From assembly GCF_900101755.1 (NCBI RefSeq), contig NZ_FNAE01000001.1, forward strand, positions 620,001-684,000: 64,000 nt of DNA, in the 5' to 3' direction. Numbering within the stretch: position 1 is the stretch's first letter; each line of letters starts with the position of its first letter. Shown piece after piece: positions 25,317 to 33,984 of the stretch. The notes under the pieces were generated by a model. That model was not told the origin of the DNA. It made no database searches and saw only the letters and a program-made list of their open reading frames with translations. The position numbers and the translations under genes were made by a program. Origin of the DNA: Ectopseudomonas alcaliphila. GTDB taxonomy: Bacteria > Pseudomonadota > Gammaproteobacteria > Pseudomonadales > Pseudomonadaceae.

Positions 25317-27830
25317 ATGCGCACGCTGGCCTGCCTGACTCTTGCCGCCTCACTGACCAGCCTTGCCGGCTGCCAGTCCCTGCTCAACAGCCGTTATGCC
25401 GACAGCGTGCCGCCCACCCGTGGCGTCGAGCGCATTCAAGGCGTGGCCGAGAGTGCATCGGTGCGACGCAACGCCCTCGGCATGCCGCTGATCGAATCGA
25501 GCAATTTCCACGACGCGCTGTTTACCCTGGGCTACGTGCATGCAGGTGACCGCCTCAGCCAGATGGTCGGCATGCGCCTGCTGGCTCAGGGCCGCCTGGC
25601 AGAGATGGCCGGGCCAGGCGTGCTGGAAATGGACCGTTTCATGCGCGCGGTCAACCTGAAAAAGAGTGCGGAAATTCTCTACGCCGACGCTTCGCCGCGC
25701 CTGAAACGCTTCTTCGAAGTCTATTCGCGCGGCGTCAACGCCTATATGTTCCGCTACCGCGATCGTCTGCCGATGGATCTGGCCGAGTCCGGTTACCGCC
25801 CCGAGTACTGGAAACCCGAGGACTCGGTATTGCTGTTCTGCCTGCTCAACTTCGGCCTGGCGGTGAACCTGCAGGAAGAGATCGCCGCGCTGACCATGGC
25901 CCAGCAGGTGGGCGCCGACAAGCTACCCTGGCTGCTGCCGATCTACCCGGACGAGCCCCTGCCCTTCGCCGAAGCGGAAAAACTCGCCGGCCTCGACCTC
26001 AAGGGCCAGTTGCCAGGCCTGCAGGCGATTTCCCGCACCGCGGCGCAGATCGCCGAACAGCACATGCTCGGCGTCGCCGCTTCGAACAACTGGGCCATCG
26101 CCCCGCAGCGCAGCCGTGGCGGCAAGAGCCTGCTGGCCAATGACACGCACCTGCCACTGAGCATGCCCTCGCTGTGGAATTTCGTGCAGATCCGCTCGCC
26201 CAAGTATCAGGCCGCTGGCGTGTCCCTGGCCGGTGTACCGGCCGTGGTCGCCGGCTACAACGGCAAGCTGGCCTGGGGCATGACCATGGTCATGGGCGAC
26301 AATCAGGACATCTACCTGGAGCGCATCAGGCGCGAAGGCAGTCGCCTGATGTACCAAGCCGACGGCAAGTGGCTGCCGGTCAGCGAACGCCAGGAAACCT
26401 TCTTCATCAGGGGCCAGCGGCCGATCCGCGAAACGCTCTACGAGACCCGCAACGGGCCGCTGCTCAACTCGGTACTGGGCGAACGCAAACATATGCTGCA
26501 ACCCCTGGCCCTGCAGAGCGGCTTCGGCCTGGCGCTGAAAACCACCCAGTTCGAGCGTGACAAGAGCCTCGACGCCTTCTTCGACCTGTCGCGAGCACAG
26601 TCGGTCGATCAGGCCTTCGAAGCGACCCGGGAAATCCGCGCCATGCCGCTGAACATCGTCTTCGCCGACGCCCAGCACATTGGCTGGCAGGTGACCGGTC
26701 GCTACCCGAACCGCCGCGAAGGTCGTGGTCTGATGCCCTCGCCCGGCTGGGACGAGCGCTATGCGTGGGACGGCTTCGCCGACCCGATGCTGCATCCCTA
26801 CGATCAGGACCCGCCGCAAGGCTGGCTGGGCACCGCCAATGAGCGCAGCGTGCCGCCCGGTTACGGCATGCAGCTGTCCAGTTCCTGGTACTACCCGGAG
26901 CGCGCCGAACGCATCGCCGAGCTGGCGGGCAGTGGCCGCCACGATGGCCGCAGCATGATCGCCATGCAATACGACCAGAGCTCGCCCTTCGTCGCCAAAC
27001 TGCAAGCCATGCTCAACGACCCGGCCATGCACGACTCGCTGCGCCAGGCCATCGCCGCCCTGCCGGCCGGCCAACGGGCACGGGCCGATGAAGCACTGAA
27101 ACGTCTGTTGGCGTTCGACGGCAAGCTCGCCGCCAGTTCGGCCGATGCCGCCATCTATGGCGCCTTCCTGCACGAAAGTGCACGGCAGATCTTCCTCGAC
27201 GAGCTGGGCCCGGAAGACAGCCCGGCCTGGAAGGCGCTGGTGCAAACCGCCAACACCTCCTATTCGGCGCAGGCCGACCACCTGCTCGGCCGCGCCGACA
27301 GCCCATTCTGGAACGACATCCGCACGCCAGAGCAGGAAGACAAACCGACCATCCTCGCACGCAGTCTGGCAGCCAGCATCGAGCTGCTAGAAAGCCGTCT
27401 GGGCCCGGAGCGTCGCAACTGGCAATGGGGCAAGCTGCACACCTATGAATGGGTGACGGACACCACGCGCATGGCGCCTTACATGAGCGCCAGCCAACGC
27501 ACCAGCATCAATGCCCTGAAAGGTTATCTGGATCGCGGCCCTTATCCAGCCGGGGGTGACCACAGCACACTGAATGTATCGGCCTACGCCTGGGGCCAGG
27601 ATTTCAACACCTTCCTGATCCCGGCCATGCGTATCGTGGTGGATTTTGCCGCTGACGAACCCTTGGTCGGCGTCAACAGCTCAGGTCAGTCCGGCAACCC
27701 GGCCAGCCCCCACTATGCCGATGGCATCGAGTCATGGCTCAAGGGCGGCTACATGAGCTTCCCGTTCAAAGCGGAGAATCTGGACAAGGTCTACGGCAAC
27801 CAGCGCCTGTTGCTGATGCCGGCCAAGTAA
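25317..27830 (+). CDS. quiP: penicillin-acylase-family N-terminal nucleophile hydrolase, QuiP-like
   Basis: Amidase of the penicillin acylase family, 837 residues, close in length to P. aeruginosa QuiP, which cleaves the acyl chain from long-chain acyl-homoserine lactones. Unlike typical secreted acylases it starts with a lipobox (SLAGC, Cys at 19). An alpha-chain-like region (about 20-255) precedes the autocleavage site: Ser256 in [10 protein letters not shown] becomes the N-terminal nucleophile of the beta chain after self-processing. AAGGAA precedes the ATG at 25317; the frame is open 31 codons further but without a signal sequence. Acyl-homoserine lactone specificity is inferred from resemblance, so other amides are possible. 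Confidence 0.8.
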   Translation: MRTLACLTLAASLTSLAGCQSLLNSRYADSVPPTRGVERIQGVAESASVRRNALGMPLIESSNFHDALFTLGYVHAGDRLSQMVGMRLLAQGRLAEMAGPGVLEMDRFMRAVNLKKSAEILYADASPRLKRFFEVYSRGVNAYMFRYRDRLPMDLAESGYRPEYWKPEDSVLLFCLLNFGLAVNLQEEIAALTMAQQVGADKLPWLLPIYPDEPLPFAEAEKLAGLDLKGQLPGLQAISRTAAQIAEQHMLGVAASNNWAIAPQRSRGGKSLLANDTHLPLSMPSLWNFVQIRSPKYQAAGVSLAGVPAVVAGYNGKLAWGMTMVMGDNQDIYLERIRREGSRLMYQADGKWLPVSERQETFFIRGQRPIRETLYETRNGPLLNSVLGERKHMLQPLALQSGFGLALKTTQFERDKSLDAFFDLSRAQSVDQAFEATREIRAMPLNIVFADAQHIGWQVTGRYPNRREGRGLMPSPGWDERYAWDGFADPMLHPYDQDPPQGWLGTANERSVPPGYGMQLSSSWYYPERAERIAELAGSGRHDGRSMIAMQYDQSSPFVAKLQAMLNDPAMHDSLRQAIAALPAGQRARADEALKRLLAFDGKLAASSADAAIYGAFLHESARQIFLDELGPEDSPAWKALVQTANTSYSAQADHLLGRADSPFWNDIRTPEQEDKPTILARSLAASIELLESRLGPERRNWQWGKLHTYEWVTDTTRMAPYMSASQRTSINALKGYLDRGPYPAGGDHSTLNVSAYAWGQDFNTFLIPAMRIVVDFAADEPLVGVNSSGQSGNPASPHYADGIESWLKGGYMSFPFKAENLDKVYGNQRLLLMPAK

Positions 27831-27910
27831 TGACCGTTCGTCGGGTGGCGCTGAACCTTTACCTCAGTGCCTCACTCTGAATGATCGACTTACTCCATAG
27901 ATCATCGTTT

Positions 27911-27935
27911 AAGGCGCCCTTGGCGCCTTTTCTTT
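27911..27935 (+). terminator. terminator of the acylase gene
   Basis: AAGGCGCC and GGCGCCTT form an 8-bp stem with a 3-nt loop, followed by TTCTTTT, 80 bp after the acylase stop codon. Confidence 0.85.
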
Positions 27936-28071
27936 TGCCTGCAAAAAAAGATGGCTTTTTTGCATCATCGGGTGGAACTTCTCGCACGATGCATGCTCAG
28001 AGACTATGCATCGATTGAAATGCTCCCCTGGCGCCTCTGGCGCCTATTTTTTTGCCTGTCATTCAGGCAAT
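27936..28071 (+). ncRNA. candidate structured small RNA between acylase and nrtR
   Basis: The 343-bp gap between the acylase and nrtR holds no gene. After the acylase terminator come three perfect hairpins in series: 27940-27948 with 27956-27964 (9 bp), 27987-27994 with 28006-28013 (8 bp), and 28030-28035 with 28039-28044 (6 bp) followed by TATTTTTTT. This is the layout of a roughly 115-nt RNA ending in its own terminator. The last hairpin closely copies the acylase terminator (GGCGCC, NNT, GGCGCC, then TTTTGCCTG), so a duplicated terminator is the main alternative. I found no convincing promoter. Another hairpin follows at 28052-28070. Confidence 0.4.
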
Positions 28072-28173
28072 TCCCGCCTAGCAGGCCCATTGAGAACCCT
28101 AGCCGATGACTGCATGGATGCAGGAGATGGAGCGACGCAGGAAGCCAAGCCGGGGTAGTTCTTCAACAGCCTG

Positions 28174-28866
28174 CTAAGCCAACAGGCTGCGATCGAAGAT
28201 AAAGGCCTCGAGTGCCTGCGGGCGATGCTCCAACAGATTCTGTGGTCGCCCCATCTTCGGATAATTCTTCTCGCCGGTATCACTGATCCAGTCCTGCGCC
28301 TTCATCCGCTCCAGGCGACCGCGCAAGGTGGTGTGCTGCACCGGCTCGCCCAGGCAAGCCTGGAACGCCGTCAACGCTTCGGTCACGGTAAATCGCTGCG
28401 CCAGCAGGTACAGCGGCAGCGAGCTGTAGACCGACTTGCCACGCAGACGCTCGGCAGCCAGGCGCACCAGTTGCGTATGGTCGAATGGCAAGGCCTGCTG
28501 CCCTGCGGTTACGGCCGACAAATCGACGAATTGCAGACTTTCATCCTGCGGCACCGCGTCAGGCGCCAGCAGTGCCAAGTAGCAGGTACTCAACGACCAG
28601 CCACGCGGATCACGCACGCCGTTACCCACGGTCGCGACTTGCTCCAGGTACTGCGGTTGCAGGCGCGCCTTGTCCACCAGCGCACGGGCGGCAGCGGCAT
28701 CCAGGCTGGCATCGACGCAACGGCCATTGACCAGCACGCCCGGCAGTGCCCATTGCCCGACATAAGGTTCGCGCTGGCGACGCAGCAGCAGCACCTGTAA
28801 CGCCCCCTCTTCGCTCAGACGCAGGGCCACGATATCCACCCCGGCCAGAACTTCGACTGCACTCAT
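28174..28866 (-). CDS. nrtR: NrtR-type Nudix-related repressor of NAD metabolism
   Basis: Transcription regulator of 230 residues: an N-terminal Nudix-fold domain (about 1-140; YVGQWALPGVLVNGR) and a C-terminal winged helix (TTLRGRLERMKAQDWI, MGRPQNLLEHRP). The Nudix box is degenerate, since the REXXEE catalytic glutamates are missing, as expected for NrtR, which senses ADP-ribose rather than hydrolysing it. It is divergent from the nicotinamidase-pncB-nadE operon, with a perfect palindrome in the shared region, and so probably represses NAD salvage when NAD is plentiful. The ATG is preceded by GAGGG. Confidence 0.9.
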   Translation of the reverse strand: MSAVEVLAGVDIVALRLSEEGALQVLLLRRQREPYVGQWALPGVLVNGRCVDASLDAAAARALVDKARLQPQYLEQVATVGNGVRDPRGWSLSTCYLALLAPDAVPQDESLQFVDLSAVTAGQQALPFDHTQLVRLAAERLRGKSVYSSLPLYLLAQRFTVTEALTAFQACLGEPVQHTTLRGRLERMKAQDWISDTGEKNYPKMGRPQNLLEHRPQALEAFIFDRSLLA

Positions 28867-28947
28867 TTTTTCCCTCGCTCCCTCATGTACTTATTTCATC
28901 TTGACCAATAATTCGTCTTCTTTCACGTATGAATTGGTAAAAACGCT

Positions 28948-28982
28948 TGACTACATATTTCATCAGGTGAAATATGTAGTCA
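28948..28982. promoter_or_regulatory. probable NrtR operator
   Basis: A perfect 15-bp inverted repeat (TGACTACATATTTCA and TGAAATATGTAGTCA) with a 5-bp centre lies between nrtR and the nicotinamidase gene, 25 bp before the latter's start. Its left arm overlaps a -35-like TTGACT. Position, symmetry and the divergent NrtR gene make it the likely operator, blocking the operon promoter when bound. Confidence 0.75.
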
Positions 28983-29007
28983 CTAACCCACGAGAAGGAG
29001 GCGCACC

Positions 29008-29652
29008 ATGAAGATCGCCAGCTTCGACGTCGACGCCCAGAAAGGCTTCACCCCGCTGTGCCCCAACGAGCTGCCAGTACCCGAGGGCGACGCTATCGTG
29101 CCGGCGCTCAATCAGTTGGCCGCACGCGCCCAGTTACGCATCGGCAGCAAGGATGCCCACAGTCCGCAAGCCGCCTGGGTGGTGCCAGAGCATGGGCAGA
29201 TGCTGCAGCCCCTGCCGCTGGCCAATGCCGACCTGACCTGGGTCAGCCACTGCGTGCCCGGTACGCCCGGCTTCGAACTGCTCGACGGCCTGCCGGCGCC
29301 GCTGGATTACGACTACTTCGTGTGGAAAGGCGTTGAGCCGGACCTGCACCCCTACGGCGCCTGCTATCACGACCTGGCCGAGAAGCGCAGCACGGGCGTG
29401 ATCGAATTTCTTCGGCAAAATGGCGTCGACCTTGTATTGGTCGGCGGCCTGGCGCTGGACTACTGCGTCAAGACCACCGCCCTGCAACTGCGTCGCGCCG
29501 GCTTCGAGGTGATCGTCCATCTGCCGGCCTGCCGAGCCATCGCCAGCGAAACTGCCGAAACCGCCTGCCTCGCCATGCGCGAACAGGGCATCACACTTGC
29601 CGCCAGCCTGGAACAGCTGGACAGCGTCTTAGCCAAGGAGAACCTGCGATGA
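29008..29652 (+). CDS. nicotinamidase
   Basis: Hydrolyses nicotinamide to nicotinate and ammonia, the first step of the Preiss-Handler salvage route. The 214-residue product has the isochorismatase/nicotinamidase fold, with the triad readable as Asp9 (FDVDAQKGF), Lys107 (FVWKGVEPD) and Cys153 (LDYCVKTTA). DAHSP may supply metal ligands. AAGGAGGCG precedes the ATG. It is first in an operon with pncB (4-base overlap) and nadE. pncA would be the usual symbol, but this family branch is divergent from the enterobacterial enzyme. Confidence 0.88.
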   Translation: MKIASFDVDAQKGFTPLCPNELPVPEGDAIVPALNQLAARAQLRIGSKDAHSPQAAWVVPEHGQMLQPLPLANADLTWVSHCVPGTPGFELLDGLPAPLDYDYFVWKGVEPDLHPYGACYHDLAEKRSTGVIEFLRQNGVDLVLVGGLALDYCVKTTALQLRRAGFEVIVHLPACRAIASETAETACLAMREQGITLAASLEQLDSVLAKENLR

Positions 29653-30848
29653 GCGAGAGCATCTTCGCCGAACGCACCGTGCAGAACCTGCTGGATACCG
29701 ATTTCTACAAGCTGACCATGATGCAGGCGGTGCTGCACAACTACCCCAACGCCGAAGTGGAATGGGAGTTCCGCTGCCGCAGCAGCGAGGACCTGACCCC
29801 CTACCTGGCCGAGATCCGCTACCAGATCGAGCGTTTGAGCGAGCTGAGCATTACCGCGGACCAGCTCGCCTTTCTCGAGCGCATCCCCTTCATCAAACCG
29901 GACTTCATTCGCTTTCTCAGTCTGTTCCGCTTCAACTTGCGCTACGTGCACACCAGCATCGAGGACGGCCAGTTGAGCATTCGCCTGCGCGGCCCCTGGT
30001 TGCACGTGATTCTCTTCGAGGTACCGCTGCTGGCCATCGTCAGCGAAGTGCGCAACCGCTATCGCTACCGCGAGGTGCTGCTGGAACAGGCCGCCGAACG
30101 CCTCTACGAGAAAATTGACTGGCTCAAGGCCGAAGCCTCGCCGAGCGAGCTGGCCGGCTTTCAGCTGGCTGATTTCGGCACCCGCCGGCGCTTCTCCTAC
30201 CGCGTGCAGGAACAGGCGGTGCACATCCTCAAGCGCGACTTTCCCGGACGCTTCGTTGGCACCAGCAACGTGCACCTGGCGCGCGAGTTCGACCTCAAGC
30301 CCATCGGCACCATGGCCCACGAGTGGCTGATGGCACACCAGCAGCTCGGCCCACGGCTGATCGACAGCCAGATCGCCGCGCTCGACTGCTGGGTGCGCGA
30401 GTATCGCGGCCTGCTCGGCATCGCCCTGACCGACTGCATCACCATGGATGCCTTCCTCGCCGATTTCGACCTGTACTTCGCCAAGCTCTTCGACGGCCTG
30501 CGCCATGACTCCGGCGACCCACTGGTGTGGGCGGAAAAAGCCATCGCCCACTACGAGAAACTCGGTATCGACCCCAGGAGCAAGACCCTGGTGTTCTCCG
30601 ACGGGCTCGACCTGCCCAAGTCGCTGCAGCTCTACCGTGCACTTTCCGGGCGAATCCACGTAAGCTTTGGCATCGGCACCAACCTGACCTGCGACATCCC
30701 CGGCGTCACCCCCATGAACATCGTGATCAAGATGATTGCCTGCAACGGTCAGCCAGTGGCGAAGATTTCCGATACGCCCGGCAAGACCCAATGCCGCGAC
30801 GAGAACTTCGTTCATTACCTGAAACACGTCTTTCGCGTTACCCAGTGA
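29649..30848 (+). CDS. pncB: nicotinate phosphoribosyltransferase
   Basis: Joins nicotinate to PRPP, using ATP, to give nicotinate mononucleotide. The 399-residue length is typical of PncB. Visible family segments are [20 protein letters not shown] at the N-terminus, [34 protein letters not shown] (catalytic His region) and the phosphate-binding stretch near [12 protein letters not shown]. It overlaps the nicotinamidase gene by ATGA and lies ten bases before nadE. Confidence 0.97.
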   Translation: MSESIFAERTVQNLLDTDFYKLTMMQAVLHNYPNAEVEWEFRCRSSEDLTPYLAEIRYQIERLSELSITADQLAFLERIPFIKPDFIRFLSLFRFNLRYVHTSIEDGQLSIRLRGPWLHVILFEVPLLAIVSEVRNRYRYREVLLEQAAERLYEKIDWLKAEASPSELAGFQLADFGTRRRFSYRVQEQAVHILKRDFPGRFVGTSNVHLAREFDLKPIGTMAHEWLMAHQQLGPRLIDSQIAALDCWVREYRGLLGIALTDCITMDAFLADFDLYFAKLFDGLRHDSGDPLVWAEKAIAHYEKLGIDPRSKTLVFSDGLDLPKSLQLYRALSGRIHVSFGIGTNLTCDIPGVTPMNIVIKMIACNGQPVAKISDTPGKTQCRDENFVHYLKHVFRVTQ

Positions 30849-30858
30849 GGAGCCAGAC

Positions 30859-31686
30859 ATGAGCAACCGCCAAGCCGAAATCGCCGCCGCCCTCGATGTG
30901 GTGCCGCCATTCGCCGACGACGCTGCGCTGAGCGCAGAGATCGAGCGGCGCAAGACCTTCATCAAGAACACCCTCAAGCAGTCCGGCCTGAAGGTGCTGG
31001 TACTGGGTATCAGCGGCGGCGTGGACTCGACCACGGCCGGGCGCCTGGCCCAGCTGTCGGTCGAGGAGCTGCGCGCCGAGACGGGCGACTCGGGCTATCG
31101 CTTCATCGCCGTGCGCCTGCCGCACAACACCCAGCACGACGAGCACGACGCTCAGGATTCGCTGAAATTCATCCGCGCCGATGAAGAAGACACGGTCAAT
31201 ATCGCCAGCAGCGTCTCCGGTCTCGGCGAGCAGGTCACCCACCTGCAGAAACTGACCGACGCCCGCCGCGATTTCGTCGTCGGCAACATCAAGGCGCGCA
31301 TCCGCATGGTCGCCCAGTTCGCCATCGCCAACGCCAACAACGGCCTTGTGATCGGCACCGACCACGCCGCCGAAGCGGTGATGGGGTTCTTCACCAAATT
31401 CGGCGACGGCGCCTGCGACCTCGCGCCGCTGTCCGGCCTGGTGAAGAATCAGGTGCGCGCCATCGCCAAGCACCTGGGCGCGCCGCAGCATCTGGTGATG
31501 AAAACGCCGACCGCCGACCTGGAAGAACTGCGCCCAGGCAAACCGGACGAGGAAGCCCATGGCGTGACCTACGCCGAAATCGACGCCTTCCTGCATGGCG
31601 AGAAAGTCAGCGACGAAGCCTACGCCACCATCGTTCGTACGTACGACAACACGCGCCACAAACGCGAACTGCCGCTGGTGCCCTGA
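30859..31686 (+). CDS. nadE: ammonia-dependent NAD+ synthetase
   Basis: Amidates nicotinic acid adenine dinucleotide to NAD+ using ammonia and ATP. The 275-residue product has the PP-loop SGGVDS at residues 52-57, a [19 protein letters not shown] substrate segment and a C-terminal HKRELP. No glutaminase domain is present, so free ammonia is the nitrogen donor; nicotinamidase in the same operon releases one. GAGG precedes the start. Confidence 0.97.
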   Translation: MSNRQAEIAAALDVVPPFADDAALSAEIERRKTFIKNTLKQSGLKVLVLGISGGVDSTTAGRLAQLSVEELRAETGDSGYRFIAVRLPHNTQHDEHDAQDSLKFIRADEEDTVNIASSVSGLGEQVTHLQKLTDARRDFVVGNIKARIRMVAQFAIANANNGLVIGTDHAAEAVMGFFTKFGDGACDLAPLSGLVKNQVRAIAKHLGAPQHLVMKTPTADLEELRPGKPDEEAHGVTYAEIDAFLHGEKVSDEAYATIVRTYDNTRHKRELPLVP

Positions 31687-31705
31687 TCTCCGCTGGCAGA
31701 AAAAG

Positions 31706-31730
31706 AAGCCGGGCATTGCCCGGCTTTTTC
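31706..31730. terminator. terminator of the NAD operon
   Basis: An 8-bp stem (AGCCGGGC with GCCCGGCT, 3-nt loop) is followed by five T on the + strand, 20 bp after nadE. The A-run on the other side lets it also serve the convergent Pro-rich gene. Confidence 0.9.
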
Positions 31731-31744
31731 ATGTGCGCAGCAAC

Positions 31745-31978
31745 CTAATGCCATTCCCCGGCAATGCGCTCTGCTGGCGCGACGCAGCGCTCGAAAACCT
31801 CGCGAGGCCGACACTGGGCCACCGGAGCCGGCGGCGGTTGATCGGGCAACGTCGGCTCCCCCGGTTCCTGCGGCGGCACCGGTCTGCCCGGCTGATCAGG
31901 GATATCGGGGTCGGGCTGGCCGGGAATATCGCCAGCCCGAATCACACTGGAGATCAAGGTAAACGCTGAAACGGACAT
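31745..31978 (-). CDS. small proline-rich protein
   Basis: A 77-residue open frame with a good ribosome binding site (GAGG eight bases before the ATG). After an N-terminal SAFTLISSVIRA, residues 17-52 are a Pro/Asp/Gln/Gly-rich stretch with repeated PDQP-like units (PGQPDPDIPDQPGRPVPPQE), then two cysteines near the end. No domain recognised and no clear signal peptide. The repeated DQP units, ribosome binding site and convergent placement before a shared terminator favour a real gene; a chance frame cannot be excluded. Confidence 0.55.
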   Translation of the reverse strand: MSVSAFTLISSVIRAGDIPGQPDPDIPDQPGRPVPPQEPGEPTLPDQPPPAPVAQCRPREVFERCVAPAERIAGEWH

Positions 31979-32042
31979 GGTTCTACCCTCGCTCGATGGA
32001 TTACTGAGGGTAGAGTGCTCCAGTGAGTGCTAATTCCAACTT

Positions 32043-32606
32043 TTAGCGGACGCGCCCTGCATTGAAATGCACGGTGAGGGATACCAGTACCTGCGGCGCA
32101 CCGTCCTCGGCCTGAGCGTGACTGTCAGCACTGCCGAAGCCCAGCCAGATTGGCTGGCCATGTTTGATCGCCACGGCAGAATTCTGATCGGCGGAACCTT
32201 CCAGCCCTTGCAGCAGCGGCTCTGCCTCTTCACGCGGCATGCCCAGGCGCAGCCGATCATCCAGCACGAAACCTTCCAGCCCGGCACGAGCAGGCACCTC
32301 CTGCAACCAGCCCAGATATAGATCACCACCGAAACGCGGCACGAGCCAGCAACGCACTTCACGCAGGCTATCGCCGGCGAACACCAGCATCAGGCTGTTG
32401 CCATACAACATGCCGCGGCGCCCACCATGCAGCGGCAGCTCCGCGGACGGCTGGCCGAGGGTCATTACAAAATCGGCCGGTGAAGCCGTGGGCGCCAGGC
32501 CGAACACGTTGCTGCCCGAGTACACCTGCAACTCGGCGCGAGCTGACAGACAGCCCAGAAGCAGACACAAAAATACCGTCCGCCTTAATGCCTTCATGAT
32601 GGTCAT
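32043..32606 (-). CDS. uncharacterised exported protein
   Basis: A 187-residue protein with a Sec signal peptide (MTIMKALRRTVFLCLLLGCLSARA; cleavage predicted after ARA). A cysteine in the hydrophobic core (LLLGC) could also be a lipobox. The mature part has LGQPSAELPLHGGRRGMLYG and a C-terminal beta-rich region; no family recognised. The start at 32606 follows GGAG. It lies downstream of dcd on the same strand but beyond dcd's terminator. Confidence 0.68.
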   Translation of the reverse strand: MTIMKALRRTVFLCLLLGCLSARAELQVYSGSNVFGLAPTASPADFVMTLGQPSAELPLHGGRRGMLYGNSLMLVFAGDSLREVRCWLVPRFGGDLYLGWLQEVPARAGLEGFVLDDRLRLGMPREEAEPLLQGLEGSADQNSAVAIKHGQPIWLGFGSADSHAQAEDGAPQVLVSLTVHFNAGRVR

Positions 32607-32630
32607 GTTGCCTGACTCCGATTTTCGCTC

Positions 32631-32657
32631 ATGAAAAAGCCGGGCAAGGCCCGGCTT
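32631..32657 (-). terminator. dcd terminator
   Basis: A 9-bp stem (32637-32645 with 32649-32657) followed on the minus strand by a T-run, 19 bp after the dcd stop codon. Confidence 0.9.
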
Positions 32658-32675
32658 CTCGGTAACGCGCTGCAA

Positions 32676-33242
32676 TCAGGCCTTCGGCAGGGTCACGCCA
32701 ACCTGGCCCTGATATTTGCCACCACGGTCCTTGTAGGAAACCTCACAAGCTTCGTCGGACTGCAGGAACAGCATCTGCGCCACGCCTTCGTTGGCGTAGA
32801 TCTTCGCCGGCAGGTTGGTGGTGTTGGAGAATTCCAGGGTCACGTGACCTTCCCACTCCGGCTCCAGCGGCGTGACGTTGACGATGATGCCGCAACGCGC
32901 GTAGGTGCTCTTGCCCAGGCAGATGGTCAGCACGTCACGCGGAATACGGAAGTACTCGACGGTACGCGCCAGGGCGAAGGAGTTCGGCGGAATGATGCAC
33001 ACGTCGCTCTTGATGTCGACGAAGCTCTTCTCATCGAAATTCTTCGGGTCGACGATGGCCGAGTGAATATTGGTGAACACCTTGAATTCATCGGCGCAAC
33101 GTACGTCGTAGCCATAGCTGGAAACGCCGTAGGAGATGACGCGACTGTCGTCGGCACCACGTACCTGGCGCTCGACGTAAGGCTCGATCATCCCGTGTTC
33201 CTGGGCCATGCGGCGAATCCACTTATCCGATTTGATGCTCAT
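32676..33242 (-). CDS. dcd: dCTP deaminase
   Basis: Deaminates dCTP to dUTP, supplying dUMP for thymidylate synthesis. The 188-residue product is the standard length. Family segments include [20 protein letters not shown] at the N-terminus, [15 protein letters not shown] [13 protein letters not shown], the [17 protein letters not shown] core and the C-terminal [15 protein letters not shown]. Confidence 0.97.
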   Translation of the reverse strand: MSIKSDKWIRRMAQEHGMIEPYVERQVRGADDSRVISYGVSSYGYDVRCADEFKVFTNIHSAIVDPKNFDEKSFVDIKSDVCIIPPNSFALARTVEYFRIPRDVLTICLGKSTYARCGIIVNVTPLEPEWEGHVTLEFSNTTNLPAKIYANEGVAQMLFLQSDEACEVSYKDRGGKYQGQVGVTLPKA

Positions 33243-33543
33243 GGCGGGGAGTCCTGAGTTGGGTTATTGCGAAAAAAGTGAGCGCATCTTACCGATGCAG
33301 GCGCCACGCTTCAAAGACCGCGGCCCCCGGCACTGAGGATTATTTGCAAAAAAGCTGCATCGACTATTCGCACTTGGCGATAAAAACACGTATGGTGTCC
33401 CCACTGTGCTGCATGTGTCACCGCGAATCGCTACTTGATGCCTAGATCTCGATCCAAACATCGTCCGACTCCTAGTACTCGTTGCACTCAGTCCCGGCCT
33501 GGGCTTTTCCAGGGCTGTTATTACTTTTGTTAGGAGACATCAC
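33243..33543 (+). promoter_or_regulatory. upstream region and probable long leader of the cold-shock gene
   Basis: A 301-bp gap between divergent dcd and the cold-shock gene contains no open frame of note. It ends in GTTAGGAGACATCACATG, giving a strong ribosome binding site. Cold-shock genes often carry long structured 5' leaders, so part of this region is probably transcribed. An AT-rich stretch near 33375-33395 could hold the promoter, but I cannot place it firmly. Confidence 0.4.
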
Positions 33544-33753
33544 ATGTCCAATCGTCAGACTGGCACCGTTAAGTGGTTCAACGATGAGAAAGGCTACGGC
33601 TTCATCACCCCGCAATCCGGTGACGACCTCTTCGTACACTTCAAAGCCATCCAGAGCGATGGTTTCAAGAGCCTGAAAGAAGGCCAGCAAGTGACTTTCG
33701 TGGCCACCCGTGGTCAGAAAGGCATGCAAGCTGAGGAAGTTCAGGTTGTCTAA
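33544..33753 (+). CDS. CspA-family cold-shock protein
   Basis: A 69-residue single-domain OB-fold nucleic-acid-binding protein. RNP1 is visible as KGYGFI and RNP2 as LFVHF, after the conserved [12 protein letters not shown] start. It melts RNA secondary structure and acts as an RNA chaperone. It is a single-gene unit with a strong ribosome binding site and its own terminator. Which Csp paralogue this is cannot be told from the window. Confidence 0.95.
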   Translation: MSNRQTGTVKWFNDEKGYGFITPQSGDDLFVHFKAIQSDGFKSLKEGQQVTFVATRGQKGMQAEEVQVV

Positions 33754-33775
33754 CCTGATCTGACCTGCTTGAAAG

Positions 33776-33802
33776 AAGCCCCGCCTCGTGCGGGGCTTTT
33801 TT
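33776..33802 (+). terminator. cold-shock gene terminator
   Basis: A 9-bp stem (AAGCCCCGC with GCGGGGCTT, 5-nt loop) followed by six T, 22 bp after the stop codon. Confidence 0.93.
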
Positions 33803-33819
33803 GTGGGCGTTTGCGCGCC

Positions 33820-33885
33820 CTGTAGGAGCGGATTTATCCGCGAAATTCGCGGCTGAAGCGGAATGCCGCCCAGCCGCTCCTACAG
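33820..33885. repeat. REP-like palindromic repeat
   Basis: A 66-bp element with 12-bp perfect ends, CTGTAGGAGCGG and CCGCTCCTACAG, and an inner ATCCGCG/CGCGG pairing. The TGTAGGAGCGG end is a very common intergenic repeat in Pseudomonas. It lies between the cold-shock terminator and the end of apbC. Confidence 0.85.
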
Positions 33886-33984
33886 AAGCGGGATCTGAGT
33901 GGGCTTCGCCAAGCCAGGACCGAGTTGCCTGCATTGCCCTCTCCCGCCCTTCGGGGTCATCAGAGGGCCGCTGCGCGGCCGCTA

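Noticed and set aside
28100..28145. Several GGA motifs that recall RsmY/RsmZ-type RNAs
   Set aside because: No supporting stem-loops presenting the GGA, and no promoter or terminator around them; the hairpin series lies just upstream instead.
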